Below, one piece after another: positions 45,001-55,753 of a stretch of 64,000 nucleotides of DNA. The position numbers were made by a program, and so were the translations under genes. The notes beneath the pieces are model-generated. The model did not search any database. It was not told the origin of the DNA and saw nothing but the letters and a program-made list of their open reading frames with translations. The stretch's first letter is position 1; every line of letters begins with the position of its first letter. This stretch comes from Meandrina meandrites (Eukaryota > Cnidaria > Anthozoa > Scleractinia > Meandrinidae), in NCBI GenBank assembly GCA_963693305.1, contig OY855906.1, positions 1,852,501 through 1,916,500 on the forward strand, read 5' to 3'.

Positions 45001-48000
45001 TGATGGTGCCGTTTCTGGGTTGTAAGTCATTTTAAAGCAGTTTTTGTGTAAGAATTGTGGCAGTTTGTGATTTGGGAAGTAGTTCACGCTAACTAAGAAT
45101 GAGCTTACAATGTTGTTTTGGCTGTTTTGAACCATCTTTTCGTTGCGGTTTAGTGGAATGATTAACTAATTCTGTTTTTTTTTTAATATCGTACGCGTTG
45201 CTAAGTAACTAAGAGAATTTTATGTAGAGAACTGAATGAATTTTCTTCATTTCTTGTAAGTATAAATATGCGGTAGGTAAAGTAAAGCACAGGTAACTCG
45301 CAACGAAACCGGCGAAATATTCGTTTACGTATATGTACGCATCGAAGATATTTCAACACACTCACTGATAAGCAGGGACATGAGAAACAAAACAAATGCA
45401 AGCGATCCGAAATTGTGATTCTGATCCGTGAAGCTAAATAATTTGTTTTCAAAATCCAATAGTGAACATCACAGGTAACTCCACTAACTAAAACAGAAAA
45501 TAGTTAGTCTAAACGAAATATTTAATAAACAATGTCTGTATACTGCGGTATAAAATGTACAAACACGAACAGGTTTGATAAATATTTACGGGACGATCTG
45601 AAAAGCGACACAACTTCAAATTCGTTCATAAATGAAGTAAATTCTCTCAATATAAAATTAGGCTTATGCTTAGTGCATACATTTACGTCTGTTACCTCAT
45701 TATTGGAGAAGGCTTGTAAATTCTGCAGGGCAAAGCTTTCAAACCAGCCCCATAATATCGGAGACGAAAACGGCAATTTCGTTGTAAGCTTTCTCCAACA
45801 CCACCGATACTGTCATATACATTACATGAATTATCAACGAAGGTCGATTTCTCTCTTTCCATCGGTGTAGCCTTTAACAGTCTTTTACACTTCGCTTCAG
45901 TGGACTTGATCGGCTTTGAGTTCACTTTTATTTGAGCTCAATATTCAGTGATTTTCAGCCTTGCTCAGCCGCAGGTCGAACCCTGGACACCGCTCTTTTG
46001 AATTGTAGTCCGATATATCATGTTCAAGTCCGCAATTACTTCGGATCTTCCCGTTACAAGGTTGTCCTAAATGATTTGGAATAGGTTTCCATGATGTAGA
46101 TGCTTAAATAGAGCGAGAAATATCCACGAAGTTCTATGTTCTTCAGCAGCTTTCTTCGCGTCTTTCATTCAGCTTTAAACGTGAACAGCGTGCCAAAGAT
46201 TTTGGCGCCTTTTCATGCAATGGCTTCGTTTAAGTTGATGTGAAATGTCCAGATCATTTTTTTGATGTGAGGAAATATCTCTGAAATGATGGGGTGAAAA
46301 ATAATAACGAAGAAATATTTTCTGCTGCTCACTTTCTTCCCGCGGTTGAGCAACCGGGAAAGATTTTGTCGCCATTTCACGCAATCGATTCGTGTAGGCG
46401 AAATGAAATATCCGTAGTCGATTTTCAACATGATTTAAAAAAAATGTGCAGTGTCCTACAAACTTCTACGATAGGTAAGTTTTAAAGAAAGGTGGATGGT
46501 CAATATCAAACACGTAAGATGCCCAGGTGAAGCTTTTTCTGGAGTATGGCCTCCATTTTGGGCGACGTTGTCGTCGCTAGGCGCACGCGCCCGCGAGCCA
46601 GGCCGCTAGCCACGATGACCATGAAAACTCAAACGCATGGTTTTCCTAATTTCTATCCTCGCACGGTAGTTATGGGGCTCCGCTCTGCGGCCCTTCGGGC
46701 CGCTGGAGAGCTCCGCTATTATGTACTACCGCTATAAATTTAAACGTAGAGTAAGATAAACAAGAGTTAGCGCGGCTGTACTATATTTTATTTACCTTTG
46801 TTCTAATTAATGAGTATGGTTACACTTGTGAAAGGATTTTTATTAATCAACCTTGAATAGCATAATTTCAGTACTTACTGTGGTTTATTAATTTTATGAT
46901 TACCCATAAGTATATTCAAATACTAAAAGGACTTGACACTTAAATAAAGTTTTGTAATTACTTACTTTAGCTTACTTACTTACCTACTGACTGGATGACT
47001 GACTGACCTAACATGCTATTAGAGAGGTTAAGCATGACGTTTACGGCAAACGGCAAACGGCAAAAATCGAACTTTTGGTGTCTGATTTTAGCCGTTTGTA
47101 CAATTTAGGGAAATTGTTTGCATTTACTGCGATTAAGGGATTTTTTTCCTATTTTTCGACTGGCTTTATTTAAGTGCTAAAGAAAAAGTGAGCAAAATCA
47201 GAATTATTTTTGCCGTTTGCCGTTTGCCGTAAACGTCATGCTTAACCTCTCTATTGATTCTAAGGGGACAGACCACGAACACAATAGTAGCTCCTGTAAA
47301 TATCTAATTGTTGTAACCGTTCATCAGTAGGATACCTAAAATGCGTGCATTTCTACAATTGGTTTCGGCGCCATTAAATCCTATACCAATTGCAGAACAT
47401 TTTAGGAGGAGCCACCCACGATGTGAGCACAGTTACTACAAAAAATAATAATAAGGAAAATAACGCAAAATAAACTAAACCGTTAAATTACGAACTAAGC
47501 GCACACGTCAAATGAATTAAGCAAAGCGCGCGGATATAACGAGACAAGCGCGCGCACCTTTATCCAAGTAAAAGGAAGCAGGTGTGAACTGAGGCTAAAC
47601 TTGGATTATTTAGACGACACAAAGACAACAAACAAGCAAAGGATACGTCGGTGGTTTTCAACCATGAACCGCCGATCTTAACTCTCTTAAAGTAGCGTCG
47701 TATTTCCCATTTATTGCGCCGTGGCTTTTGAAGAATTTATTAAACGATTTAAAAAGCGACGTAAGTTTGAAGCCTTGCTGAAGAAGACGTGAAGATAGGC
47801 ATCGATAGGCTGTGATGATTGAGTAAACGCAAAGACTGATGTCACATGTAAAATTCTAAAACACTGCAGAAACTTATTAAACCCTTAAAATCCAGGAAAA
47901 TCCTGGACCATACCTTGATTACAAGCTGGCACGATCTTAGCGGTCTCCAGAAGAGCTTGAGTCTTCTTCACAGTGAAGTTTGAGATTCCAATGGCTTTAC

Positions 48001-51000
48001 AAAGACCCTTGTCAACAAGCTGTTCCATTGCCTTAAATCAGTAAAGAGCAGTTTAAAGAAGACAGAAGAGAGGATACAGTACAACTATAAAAGAGTGCTG
48101 AAACATAAACCACGCCTGCACCACAAACACGATAAAAGTCAACTATTTTTAAAAGTGTGTAATCTGTATATTTTCTCATAGCAGACCATTTTATTTCCAA
48201 AGCGCTGCCAATTGAAAACAAAGAAGGCAGTCAAGGTTAAGTACCACACGCACAGAATGGTAAATTGCAAGCGAGGTTCATGTTTCTTTAAAGGAACCCT
48301 CCACTGTTTTTACAAGTATTGCTTAAAATGTTCCGAATGTGCTCATTAGTAGATCCTATATTAAAAAAATGCCTTACCTAGCGAACTGATTTTTTTTATC
48401 GATTTTCAAAGAAGGGCCTCTCAGCCTCTTCGTAATTCCCGCGGCCGCCATCTTGAATAGCGCGCAATGGACTATGGGCATTGATGACGTAGCGTGGTTG
48501 CTCGCTCCAATCTCTACTGTATGAATTGGTATAAAACATGTCGCAGATTTTGCCATATCAGCCATATATCCCCTGGAGCTACAGTACTCTTTTAACCTGG
48601 AACTCTACTCTTCTTTCTGATGAATTTTAAAAAAATCGGACCACAATGAAGAAACATTTTTAAAGAATCGAGTGGCTTTTATTTACAAACGAGCAAAACA
48701 AAGATCAACAGTTCAGTTCCATTCGTCAAATTTATTTCACTTTTAAAATCATACAAATACTTAACGAAACATAAGTCTCTTTTATAAATAAAACCACAGA
48801 GCATAGATGACCTTTCTGCATCACTGTGTACCTTCATCTTTCGACAAAAATGCCAGCTCTTTGCAAAATTAACACACTGATGACCACTGATGGCTTCTCG
48901 ATCGGCAGTGCAGAACATCGTTCGCATAAGCGGTCTAAAGACGTGTTCGATGGCGATCGACATTTTCTTACTTTAAAATTGAACCTTCCTCCTCCTCTTT
49001 CTTGTTATGATGCATTCTCTTGTCGTTCTTCTTTAGAAGAGTACTCTAGGTTCAGGTGATATGGCAAAATCTGCTACATGTTCACCAAATTATCTCGAAT
49101 ACAGCAGAGATTGGCAGTAAGACACTACCTCTCTGGAACCTCTATTTTCATTCGCTCGCTGTAAACACTACCTCTATTGTTATTCAGGGTTAGAGGCATT
49201 GTTATGGCCTGTTATCTATTGTTTTAAGAACCAATGAAATAGCTCGTTCCGAGAGGTAGTGGGCGACCCGAGATTGGAGAGAGCAACCACGATACGTCAT
49301 CAATGCCCACAGTCCACTGCGCGCTATTCAAGATGGCGGCCGCGGGAATTTCGAAGAGGCTGAAAGGCCCTTCATCGAAAATCGATAAAAAAATCAGTTC
49401 GCTAGGTAAGTCATTTTATTAATATTGGATCTATTAATTAGCACATTTGGAACATTTTTAGCGATACTTGAAAAAACAGTGGAGGGTTCCTTTAATTGGT
49501 GGAACCAATACGGAGATGTCACAATGTTATAAAGTTACAGTGGCTATAAATAAAACTAGCTGGGTTTAAAGTAGGTATATGAAAGGGGTGCCTTTTTTCA
49601 ACAAAACACTTACGAAAGGGGCACCTTTTCTTTCAAAATGATATATAAAACGGAAAGGGATTGGACCTTGGGGATGCGAAGAAGTGCAAGGTTGGACAAG
49701 CGGCAGACCTGATTGGAATGAAACTGAGAAATTATTATCAAATTCTTGATCACTGATTATTTGATTAGTTTTGTTTAATGACTTTTTATTGTAATTATTG
49801 TTATTATAAACAGAATTATACTTCCTTATCCTTTTGCAATACTGTAATGTTTTATGATCATGCAAATAAAGCGCAAGTGTTGTTGTTGTTGAGTACAGTA
49901 AGAAAACGTGAATAAAACATGTAAGAATTTTTATGCAAGCAAGGCACATGCTGTATTGAATAATTAGGATCGGACCTTTTAAGCCAGTGGGTGCAGGTTC
50001 GTACGAGCCAGTCGAATCAACCCGTACCCTCGCAAAAAATGTCACTAAAACCAGACAAGAAATATAAGGTGAACTAAGAAAGAAAGTTAATATGGAATAA
50101 AGAGCTGTTTCTCTCCTGATACTTCCCCCACCTCCGCAAGTGTCTACTACTCCTGAGAGACGGGTGCAAAAATTCTAAGCAATCAACAATGTGTGCTATA
50201 GAGACGTTTTACGTCACCGATTATGGTACAGAGGAGGGAGGGGCGTCCGTAGGGTTTCTAATACAGACGCATGCATGTTTTCTAATCTGATAAGAAATTA
50301 CCTTCCAAGTATTTGCCATCCCTTGAGGTGAGTATCCAATCACGCCATCTGCAATACAGCTTGGCGATGGTGTGTCTTTCTTAAATGCACAAGGTATGTG
50401 TATCTAAACAGAAGAAAGAAGAAATGAGCTCTTTTACTTTAGCTAAATTACAACCCCCGGGGGACCGGGGGAGAGAGGGATGGGGGAAGGGGGACGGGGA
50501 CGGGGACGGGGACCTTGGAGTGAGAAATAGGGGAAAGGGGGATGGGGGCCCGGGGTGAGGGATGGGGGGAAGGGGGGAAGGGGGGGAAGGGGGGGGAAGG
50601 GGGGGAAGGGGGGGGAAGGGGGGCGGGACAAGGGCCCGTGGGTGAGCGATGGGGGAAGGGGGATGGGGCCCGGGGGTGAGAACGAAATGCAAAAACGTGT
50701 CAAATCGGCTGTACGCCCGTAGTGTGGGTTAACCTCACTGCGTTTCTTTTGGTAACAATGCTGAAGTTTTTTTTATAATTCCTTTTTAGGCCCTTTGATC
50801 ATTACAAATGACATGATACAACTCGTATAAATCCTTTTACCAGGTACAAGTCCAGATAGTCCAGCTGCAAATTTTTCAGTGTTTCCTGGCAAGCTGGCAG
50901 CACATCTTCAGGCGCATGGCAGTTACACCTTTGATAAAGATGAAAATAACAGTGCGCATGCGATTACTTGAGCTGGGACAGTTGGAAGGAAGGCCACTTT

Positions 51001-52110
51001 CCACTGTTGTTTGGATTGGTCAATTTTCTTACATGTTGCCCGGCATAACTAGTCGTACTTAAACAAACTGATAGTGAATATCTAGAAACAAACCACCCTC
51101 TTACGAAACGAGCAAATCAGGACTTAACTACAGTCTATAGGTCATCGTAGATCTTTCCTCAAGCCTTATTTCAAAATTTCCCCGGCGCGTATATAGAGCT
51201 CGTAGTACGTTCTCTCCACAGATTTTTACTAAATAATGCGCAGTAACAGACGGCGCACATGGTTTTCCGTTTTCGTAAGACGTTTTACTGAGACAGTTGT
51301 TTATTCAAAGAGTATAGCTTGTTCGACTCCTTTTTGAAACATCTCATTTTATAGTAACAGATTGATAGAAACGAGCACAAATAAAAACAAAAAAACAGCG
51401 TGAAAAGTCAAGCCCAATTTGCAATTGGTTTTGCTCTTCGTCCTTAATGGCTGATACTACGATTTTCAGTTAAGGTTTTGACGTTAAAACTACGTCGTTG
51501 CCAAGAAGCCCGCCAAATCATGGAACGGCCGAAGTTACTATTGGAAACCAATTGCAAGCCAGTTGCCCATGGTAACAACGTAGTTTTAATGTCAAAACTT
51601 TGTCCCTAAACTTCCTTCATGCCTTGTTAAATTGATAATCGTAGTAAAACGACCCGTTTGTTCTTTTTGGCTAAACTAGATTGCAAGATCGTTTTGAATC
51701 AATGACAGAAACTGTTATGTGAGTGTTTTCCATTAGCTACGTGAAACTTACGCTTGTAAAATTTACAGTGACTTAAGTGTATTTTCAATACACACGAAAA
51801 TAACTCTTGAGGGATCGGGGGTTTAGAAATGTGAATGATGCGGAAACTGGGATAAACTCCGGCGGCATGGGCACTTGACCCGAGGCTAATTTACCTAAGT
51901 CCCCTGTTACGTGGCGGCACGTAGACATCAAGTTACATACCACAGTTTTGATGTAATAAAGACATCTTCCCTTTTCAACTTTCCTTCTTTGAAGACCTCG
52001 GTCAATACTTCGCCAATTTCATCTTCGTTATCGTACGCATGCGCACAGTCAATGTGCCTGTATCCATATTGCAGGGCAAGCCGCACAGCGTTACCAACCT
52101 CACCCTTCAT
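42030..52110 (-). CDS. Aldo-keto reductase (AKR1 type), partial model of five exons
   Basis: AKR1 enzymes reduce aldehydes and ketones with NADPH in the cytosol. Minus-strand exons are 52110-51941, 50928-50841, 50403-50302, 48031-47914 and 42248-42030 (stop). The first four join in phase. The catalytic tetrad can be read: Asp and Tyr in [13 protein letters not shown], Lys in ITSKLW, and His in LYLIHIPCAF. Most AKR1 proteins have HWP at the last site; here it is HIP. GISNF follows, and the C-terminal [18 protein letters not shown] is the usual NADPH-binding segment. The first exon (Met to GLGTW) and the block after NQ (usually VECHPY to the YSPLG region, about 60 residues) were not found. By phase, the missing middle block must be 3n+2 bases long. 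The 5' edge of the first listed exon is uncertain. The gene may be damaged, or exons may be too diverged for me to see. Confidence 0.72.
42969..43576. mobile_element. MITE-like element with GCCGTGTTCACAC termini, carrying a nested element
   Basis: The left end GGCCGTGTTCACACTA is matched by AGTGTGAACACAGCCC at the right. GGTAC-containing motifs such as CAGGTAC and ACTCxGGxAC repeat inside. A second inverted-repeat element is inserted at 43077-43387. It lies in the last intron of the aldo-keto reductase gene. Confidence 0.65.
43077..43387. mobile_element. Nested foldback element, CTAAAACCCGAAAC termini, TA flanks
   Basis: CTAAAACCCGAAAC at the left is the exact reverse complement of GTTTCGGGTTTTAG at the right. 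TA flanks both sides, as in Tc1/mariner insertions. The arms repeat GAAACGxxCGAAA motifs and are complementary along most of their length. There is no transposase. Confidence 0.75.
43577..47020. other. Rest of the last aldo-keto reductase intron
   Basis: I searched both strands for the missing AKR block (VECHPY, YSPLG) and found nothing convincing. A plus-strand ORF at 45532-45870 (112 codons) has several Cys and His residues but no known motif. A GC-rich patch lies at 46550-46620. Otherwise I see nothing. Confidence 0.4.
47021..47252. repeat. MITE-like element, AGAGAGGTTAAGCATGACGT termini
   Basis: AGAGAGGTTAAGCATGACGT and the following TTACGGCAAACGGCAAACGG recur inverted at the right end (CCGTTTGCCGTAAACGTCAT, then GCTTAACCTCTCT). 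ATT flanks both sides and could be a 3-bp target duplication. The TIRs are about 42 bases and almost perfect. Confidence 0.8.
48288..49495. mobile_element. 1.2-kb element with about 230-bp inverted termini and TTAA flanks
   Basis: Left TTAAAGGAACCCTCCACTG and right CAGTGGAGGGTTCCTTTAA are exact inverted copies flanked by TTAA. Similarity continues inward for about 230 bases, including GCGGCCGCCATCTTGAATAG and ATCGATTTTC. TTAA targets point to a piggyBac-type, non-autonomous element. The inner ORFs (up to 94 codons) show no transposase motif. It lies in an aldo-keto reductase intron. A partial inverted relative is at 32124-32296. Confidence 0.82.
50455..50690 (+). repeat. G-rich minisatellite
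   Basis: Tandem variants of GGGGGAAGG and GGGGAC fill the stretch, with nearly all purines on the plus strand. Such G-runs can form G-quadruplexes. It is in an aldo-keto reductase intron, so the C-rich strand is in the transcript. Proline-rich ORFs on the minus strand are artefacts. Confidence 0.9.
51474..51605. repeat. Foldback, GTTTTGACGTTAAAACTACG arms
   Basis: AAGGTTTTGACGTTAAAACT and CTACGTCGTTGCCA at the left are matched inverted by GGTAACAACGTAGTTTTAAT and GTCAAAACTTTG at the right. A CAATTGGTTT/AAACCAATTG pair lies in the same area. It is a small non-coding element. Confidence 0.6.
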
Positions 52111-52529
52111 GAATTGAAATTTTCAATGAAGACCAAATTTAGCCATTCTTGCATTGTTCCTATTCAGTTTTTTCTACAATGATATAGGAAATGTAATATG
52201 ATATACTATCTATGTACTTTATCTATAGTTACACATTATTTGTTAATTAGGACTTGTTTGTTTTCCCGTTGGTTTTGTTTCAACGGTATTTTTTTTTAAA
52301 TTTATCTTATTACCTATTGTCTTGGTTGTTTAAATTGTAACGTTTTTTCTTCAGCTGTTCATTCCTTGAAGAAATCAGGCCGTGCCTGAAAAATATATAT
52401 AGTTCAATGCAACCGTACGGTCAGCCTTTCTGTTTTTCAGTTGTCTGTATCCCAAATTTTGCTGATCGGATCCACAGGATCCGGGTCCTTTGCTTTGTCC
52501 GTTGGCCCTTTCTCAAGTTTACAGTTTTC

Positions 52530-53919
52530 ATTTACGACAGACTGATTCAAACGGCGTAGCGACCATAAAAAAACAATTGTGGAAAAAAAAAACTAAACGT
52601 TTCCCGACATTTCGGTTTGCAATACAAACCTTCCTCAGGAGGTGAGCGGAAAAGAAATGTGACAAACGTAAAAATATCGTTAAATTTTTTTTCTACCCAG
52701 CGAGAGGAAGTGGGTACTTCCTATAATGGCCTATACGGAGAGGCTCCACCTAAAAGGGATACCTTTTTCAGGCTGTTAAATTAAAAGGTAGGGATTCAAG
52801 AGTTGAAGTACTGAATTGAATGTGAATTGGAGCGCACAAAATTAAGGCTATTTATTTATCCATTTGGTAGGCTCGAGGAGTGCGGGCTCATCTCCCGAAC
52901 AGCGGCTGGTAATCGAGCCTATCCATTTGGCTGCTGGTTCGCTGCTGGTCATTTTTCAGTAAGGATGTTTATTTATTATACTTATCACATTAAAGGAGCT
53001 GTGTCGCGCTTGACTGTTATTTTTATTACGTTTTGCCAAATACTCGCTGTGAAACTTAAATTACTTCTATGGATCTAACTGACAACACCATAGTTTCATT
53101 TCATCCAGATGTCACCTCCCGGACGTTATAATTTAAAGTTACAAGCAAATGAGATTAACTTTGAAAAATGTTCAGCCCAACAGTATTTCAAAAACCCATA
53201 TCGCAGTCCGTTTCAATCTTCTTCACTCTCGGCAATCCATACTTCCTTTTGTATTTTCTGTCATTGAAATGTTCCTTCTTCGTTTTTAGCGGTTATTTTT
53301 ATATTTTCTTGAATCTTATGGCCATTCCAATGCCTAAATTTGCTTAAAATCCGTGACAAAGCCCCTTTAAGAGGATCAAAAGTCAGTCAAGATTTTAACC
53401 GATTGGACTCTATTATTACCAAACTACGGAGCCTACGGTCAGGGTCAGTGGTATACTAATATACCTGAAAACATGTACCCAGTATCAGGCCAGAATGTCT
53501 CCTCAAAATCATGCAAAATACCAAAATTTGGAAAAAAACAATATACTTTATACCCATGGAGGGCCCAATTTTAGCATGAAAATACAGAATACCCAATTCA
53601 AAACCTCCCTGTATACCGTATAGCTTAAACCCTGGTCGATCCTGGCCGATCCTGGGGTCGAGTCACGCAATAAAAACTGTCAAAAAAAATAAAAAATAAG
53701 GCCAGGAGTAATTGGACGATATTTTAACCGAGCAAAAATCAAGTGATATAAATTTACTGCAGACTGATCTTTCTTAGACTGATCTAAAAAAAACTAAAAT
53801 ATATTAAACAAAATTGCCCGATATTTCGGTTTGCAATACAAAACCTTCCTCAAGGGTTGTTTTCTTTCACAATTGTTTGTTTTGGGTCGCTTCGCCGTTT
53901 GGATCAGTCTGACGTAAAT
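52530..53919. mobile_element. 1.4-kb element with inverted ends (ACTGATTCAAACGGCG)
   Basis: GACAGACTGATTCAAACGGC and GTAGCGACC at the left are matched inverted by GGGTCGCTTCGCCGTTTGGA and TCAGTCTGACG at the right. Just inside each end, the same 35-base block (ACATTTCGGTTTGCAATACA, then AACCTTCCTCA) is present in direct, not inverted, orientation. This mixed structure is unlike a simple TIR element. No long ORF remains. Confidence 0.6.
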
Positions 53920-54138
53920 ATATTATCATTTAAGATAATTTACTGATCCGGGTCTATAAGAGATTCGTCACTGACTCATCGGTTTGTCGCTCAGTGGTCT
54001 TGCGAATTTTATTATAATAAACCTTACCCCACCTTATTAGGACTTACCCCAAACCAATAGAAGGCATCAATGCTCCATTGTTAAGCTTTACTGAAGTGAC
54101 AGCCGCCTGTTTAAATAAATTAAGTCTAATTTTAAGCT

Positions 54139-54373
54139 GGTGGCAAACGAGGACACAATGTTGCGGACACATTGTTGCTCATGATTGTTTCTATGCCGCG
54201 CAAACCGGGAAACATTTGTTGCGGACACAAAATGTTTCTGAAAGAAATCAGAAACATTTTTGTGTCTCGGACACAAATTTTGTGTCCGCAACAAATGTTG
54301 CACGCGCGGGCAAACGGGGAAACATTTGTGTCCGCAGCAATGTGTCCGCAACATTGTGTCCTCGTTTGCCACC
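54139..54373. repeat. Long near-perfect palindrome, GGTGGCAAACGAGGACACAA ends
   Basis: The whole 235-base stretch folds on itself. GGTGGCAAACGAGGACACAA and TGTTGCGGACACATTG at the left recur inverted at the right. The unit TGTCCGCAACA/TGTTGCGGACA repeats several times in both arms. The overlapping ORFs on both strands come from the symmetry. Confidence 0.88.
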
Positions 54374-55431
54374 GCCTTTAGGACGATTTGTCTAAGGTAG
54401 GGTTTGTTTTCAGTGTTTTAGGTCTACAGATACATTAGCAGGCTATCTAACAGGTGCAAAAAATGTTACAAAAGACAGCACATTTTGATTAGATGTATTT
54501 CAATACATTTCCTGTCTCTAGACACCAGGCCAAATTATGCGCGACCTCTAATGACGGTGGTCTTAGCTGTAGTTCCCTCGAGGGCTACTGAGATAAATGA
54601 TGTAGAGCATGATCTTGAGAAAAAAACAAAAACAAAATAACTTTAGCTTGGAATGATGAATTGTTATCAGGACCCTTACCATTTTAAATCAGCTTGTAGC
54701 GCCAGCTACCCGCACAAAAGAACAATTCCAATAAGCGAGTCTGGTATGTCTCGTGATTGCCGAAATCGATACCACAGTAAAAGACTTATGACCTTTGGTT
54801 GTGTAAAATAAAAGTTACGGCAAGGACAAGATTTTTATCACTCGTGATCACCCACAAGAGTGTACACGTAGAGGACCCGGAGTAGGACGCTCGTCTTGCG
54901 CCTTTAGTTTTTTGCCATTTGGCTCATATCAGTATTGGGCCGAAAGGAATTACAGGAACTATTTCGCTAAAGACCATGCCGTTAAATATTGTCAGTCGTT
55001 TACTGTCAGTCTTTTGAAAAATCCGGTGTAACGAATGGAAGGTATTCAAACGTAAAAACTTCCGACCCCTATAAAAATTGTGTAATTGTCATTTAATTAT
55101 GGGTTGTTTTTTTAATAGAATTGGTACCTCTTGAGCATTTATTACAAAATGCTACTTTTTCTCTTCTCCATTTGTTTCCTTTTGGCACAGAGTAACAGTT
55201 TAAATCGTTGCCACGTTTAGCTCTTCTCGTTCCCAGCATTCGTCGGCTTCAGTAGAGAAAGAAACAAGCGCTTGGTAACTAGAATATCCACCAAGATCAA
55301 TATAAGCCGGAAGAAAATCTTACGTTAACTTCACTTGTACTGAAACAAGTTGCTAAATAACAAATTTTAAACTTATTTGGCTTCACTCCGTTGCCAAATA
55401 AATTTATTATATTTGTTGGCGTGGGGGGTGA

Positions 55432-55450
55432 GGGGGGGGGGGGGGGGGGG
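55432..55450 (+). repeat. G homopolymer
   Basis: A run of about 19 G broken at its start by GTGAG. Confidence 0.95.
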
Positions 55451-55753
55451 CGGATTACAGTGAGATCTGGTTAATGCTTGGCTGGTCCCTGTGTATTAAT
55501 ACAATAGAATAATTATTAGTCTAAAACCTTACTCTCTCATTTAACATAATTATCAACCATGACGACGGTTTCATGTAACCGGAATTCAGCTTTAAACTTC
55601 CGTTCCACGAAAAACCGCACAAACTGTCTTTCTCTAATTTTCAAATCCATCAACGTCGCCACAAATGCGCAGTCCACAATGTCAACAGCTTTAAAACGTT
55701 TCGAGGTTTGATTTTGTTGTCAAAATACTTTCAATTAACATTTTTACTGTAAA

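Larger units (their letters stand above)
52111..55753. other. Gap between the aldo-keto reductase and TRPM genes
   Basis: The first AKR exon should be here or further upstream, but I could not find a GLGTW-type block. The interval is dominated by an element with inverted ends at 52530-53919, a long palindrome at 54139-54373 and a G homopolymer at 55432-55450. The TRPM promoter should lie at the 3' end. Confidence 0.5.

Noticed and set aside
45532..45870. A possible 112-codon cysteine-containing gene on the plus strand
   Set aside because: No recognised motif, no codon pattern I can trust, and overlapping ORFs of similar size on the other strand.
50381..50703. Proline-rich proteins on the minus strand
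   Set aside because: They arise from the G-rich minisatellite in two overlapping frames and have no other support.
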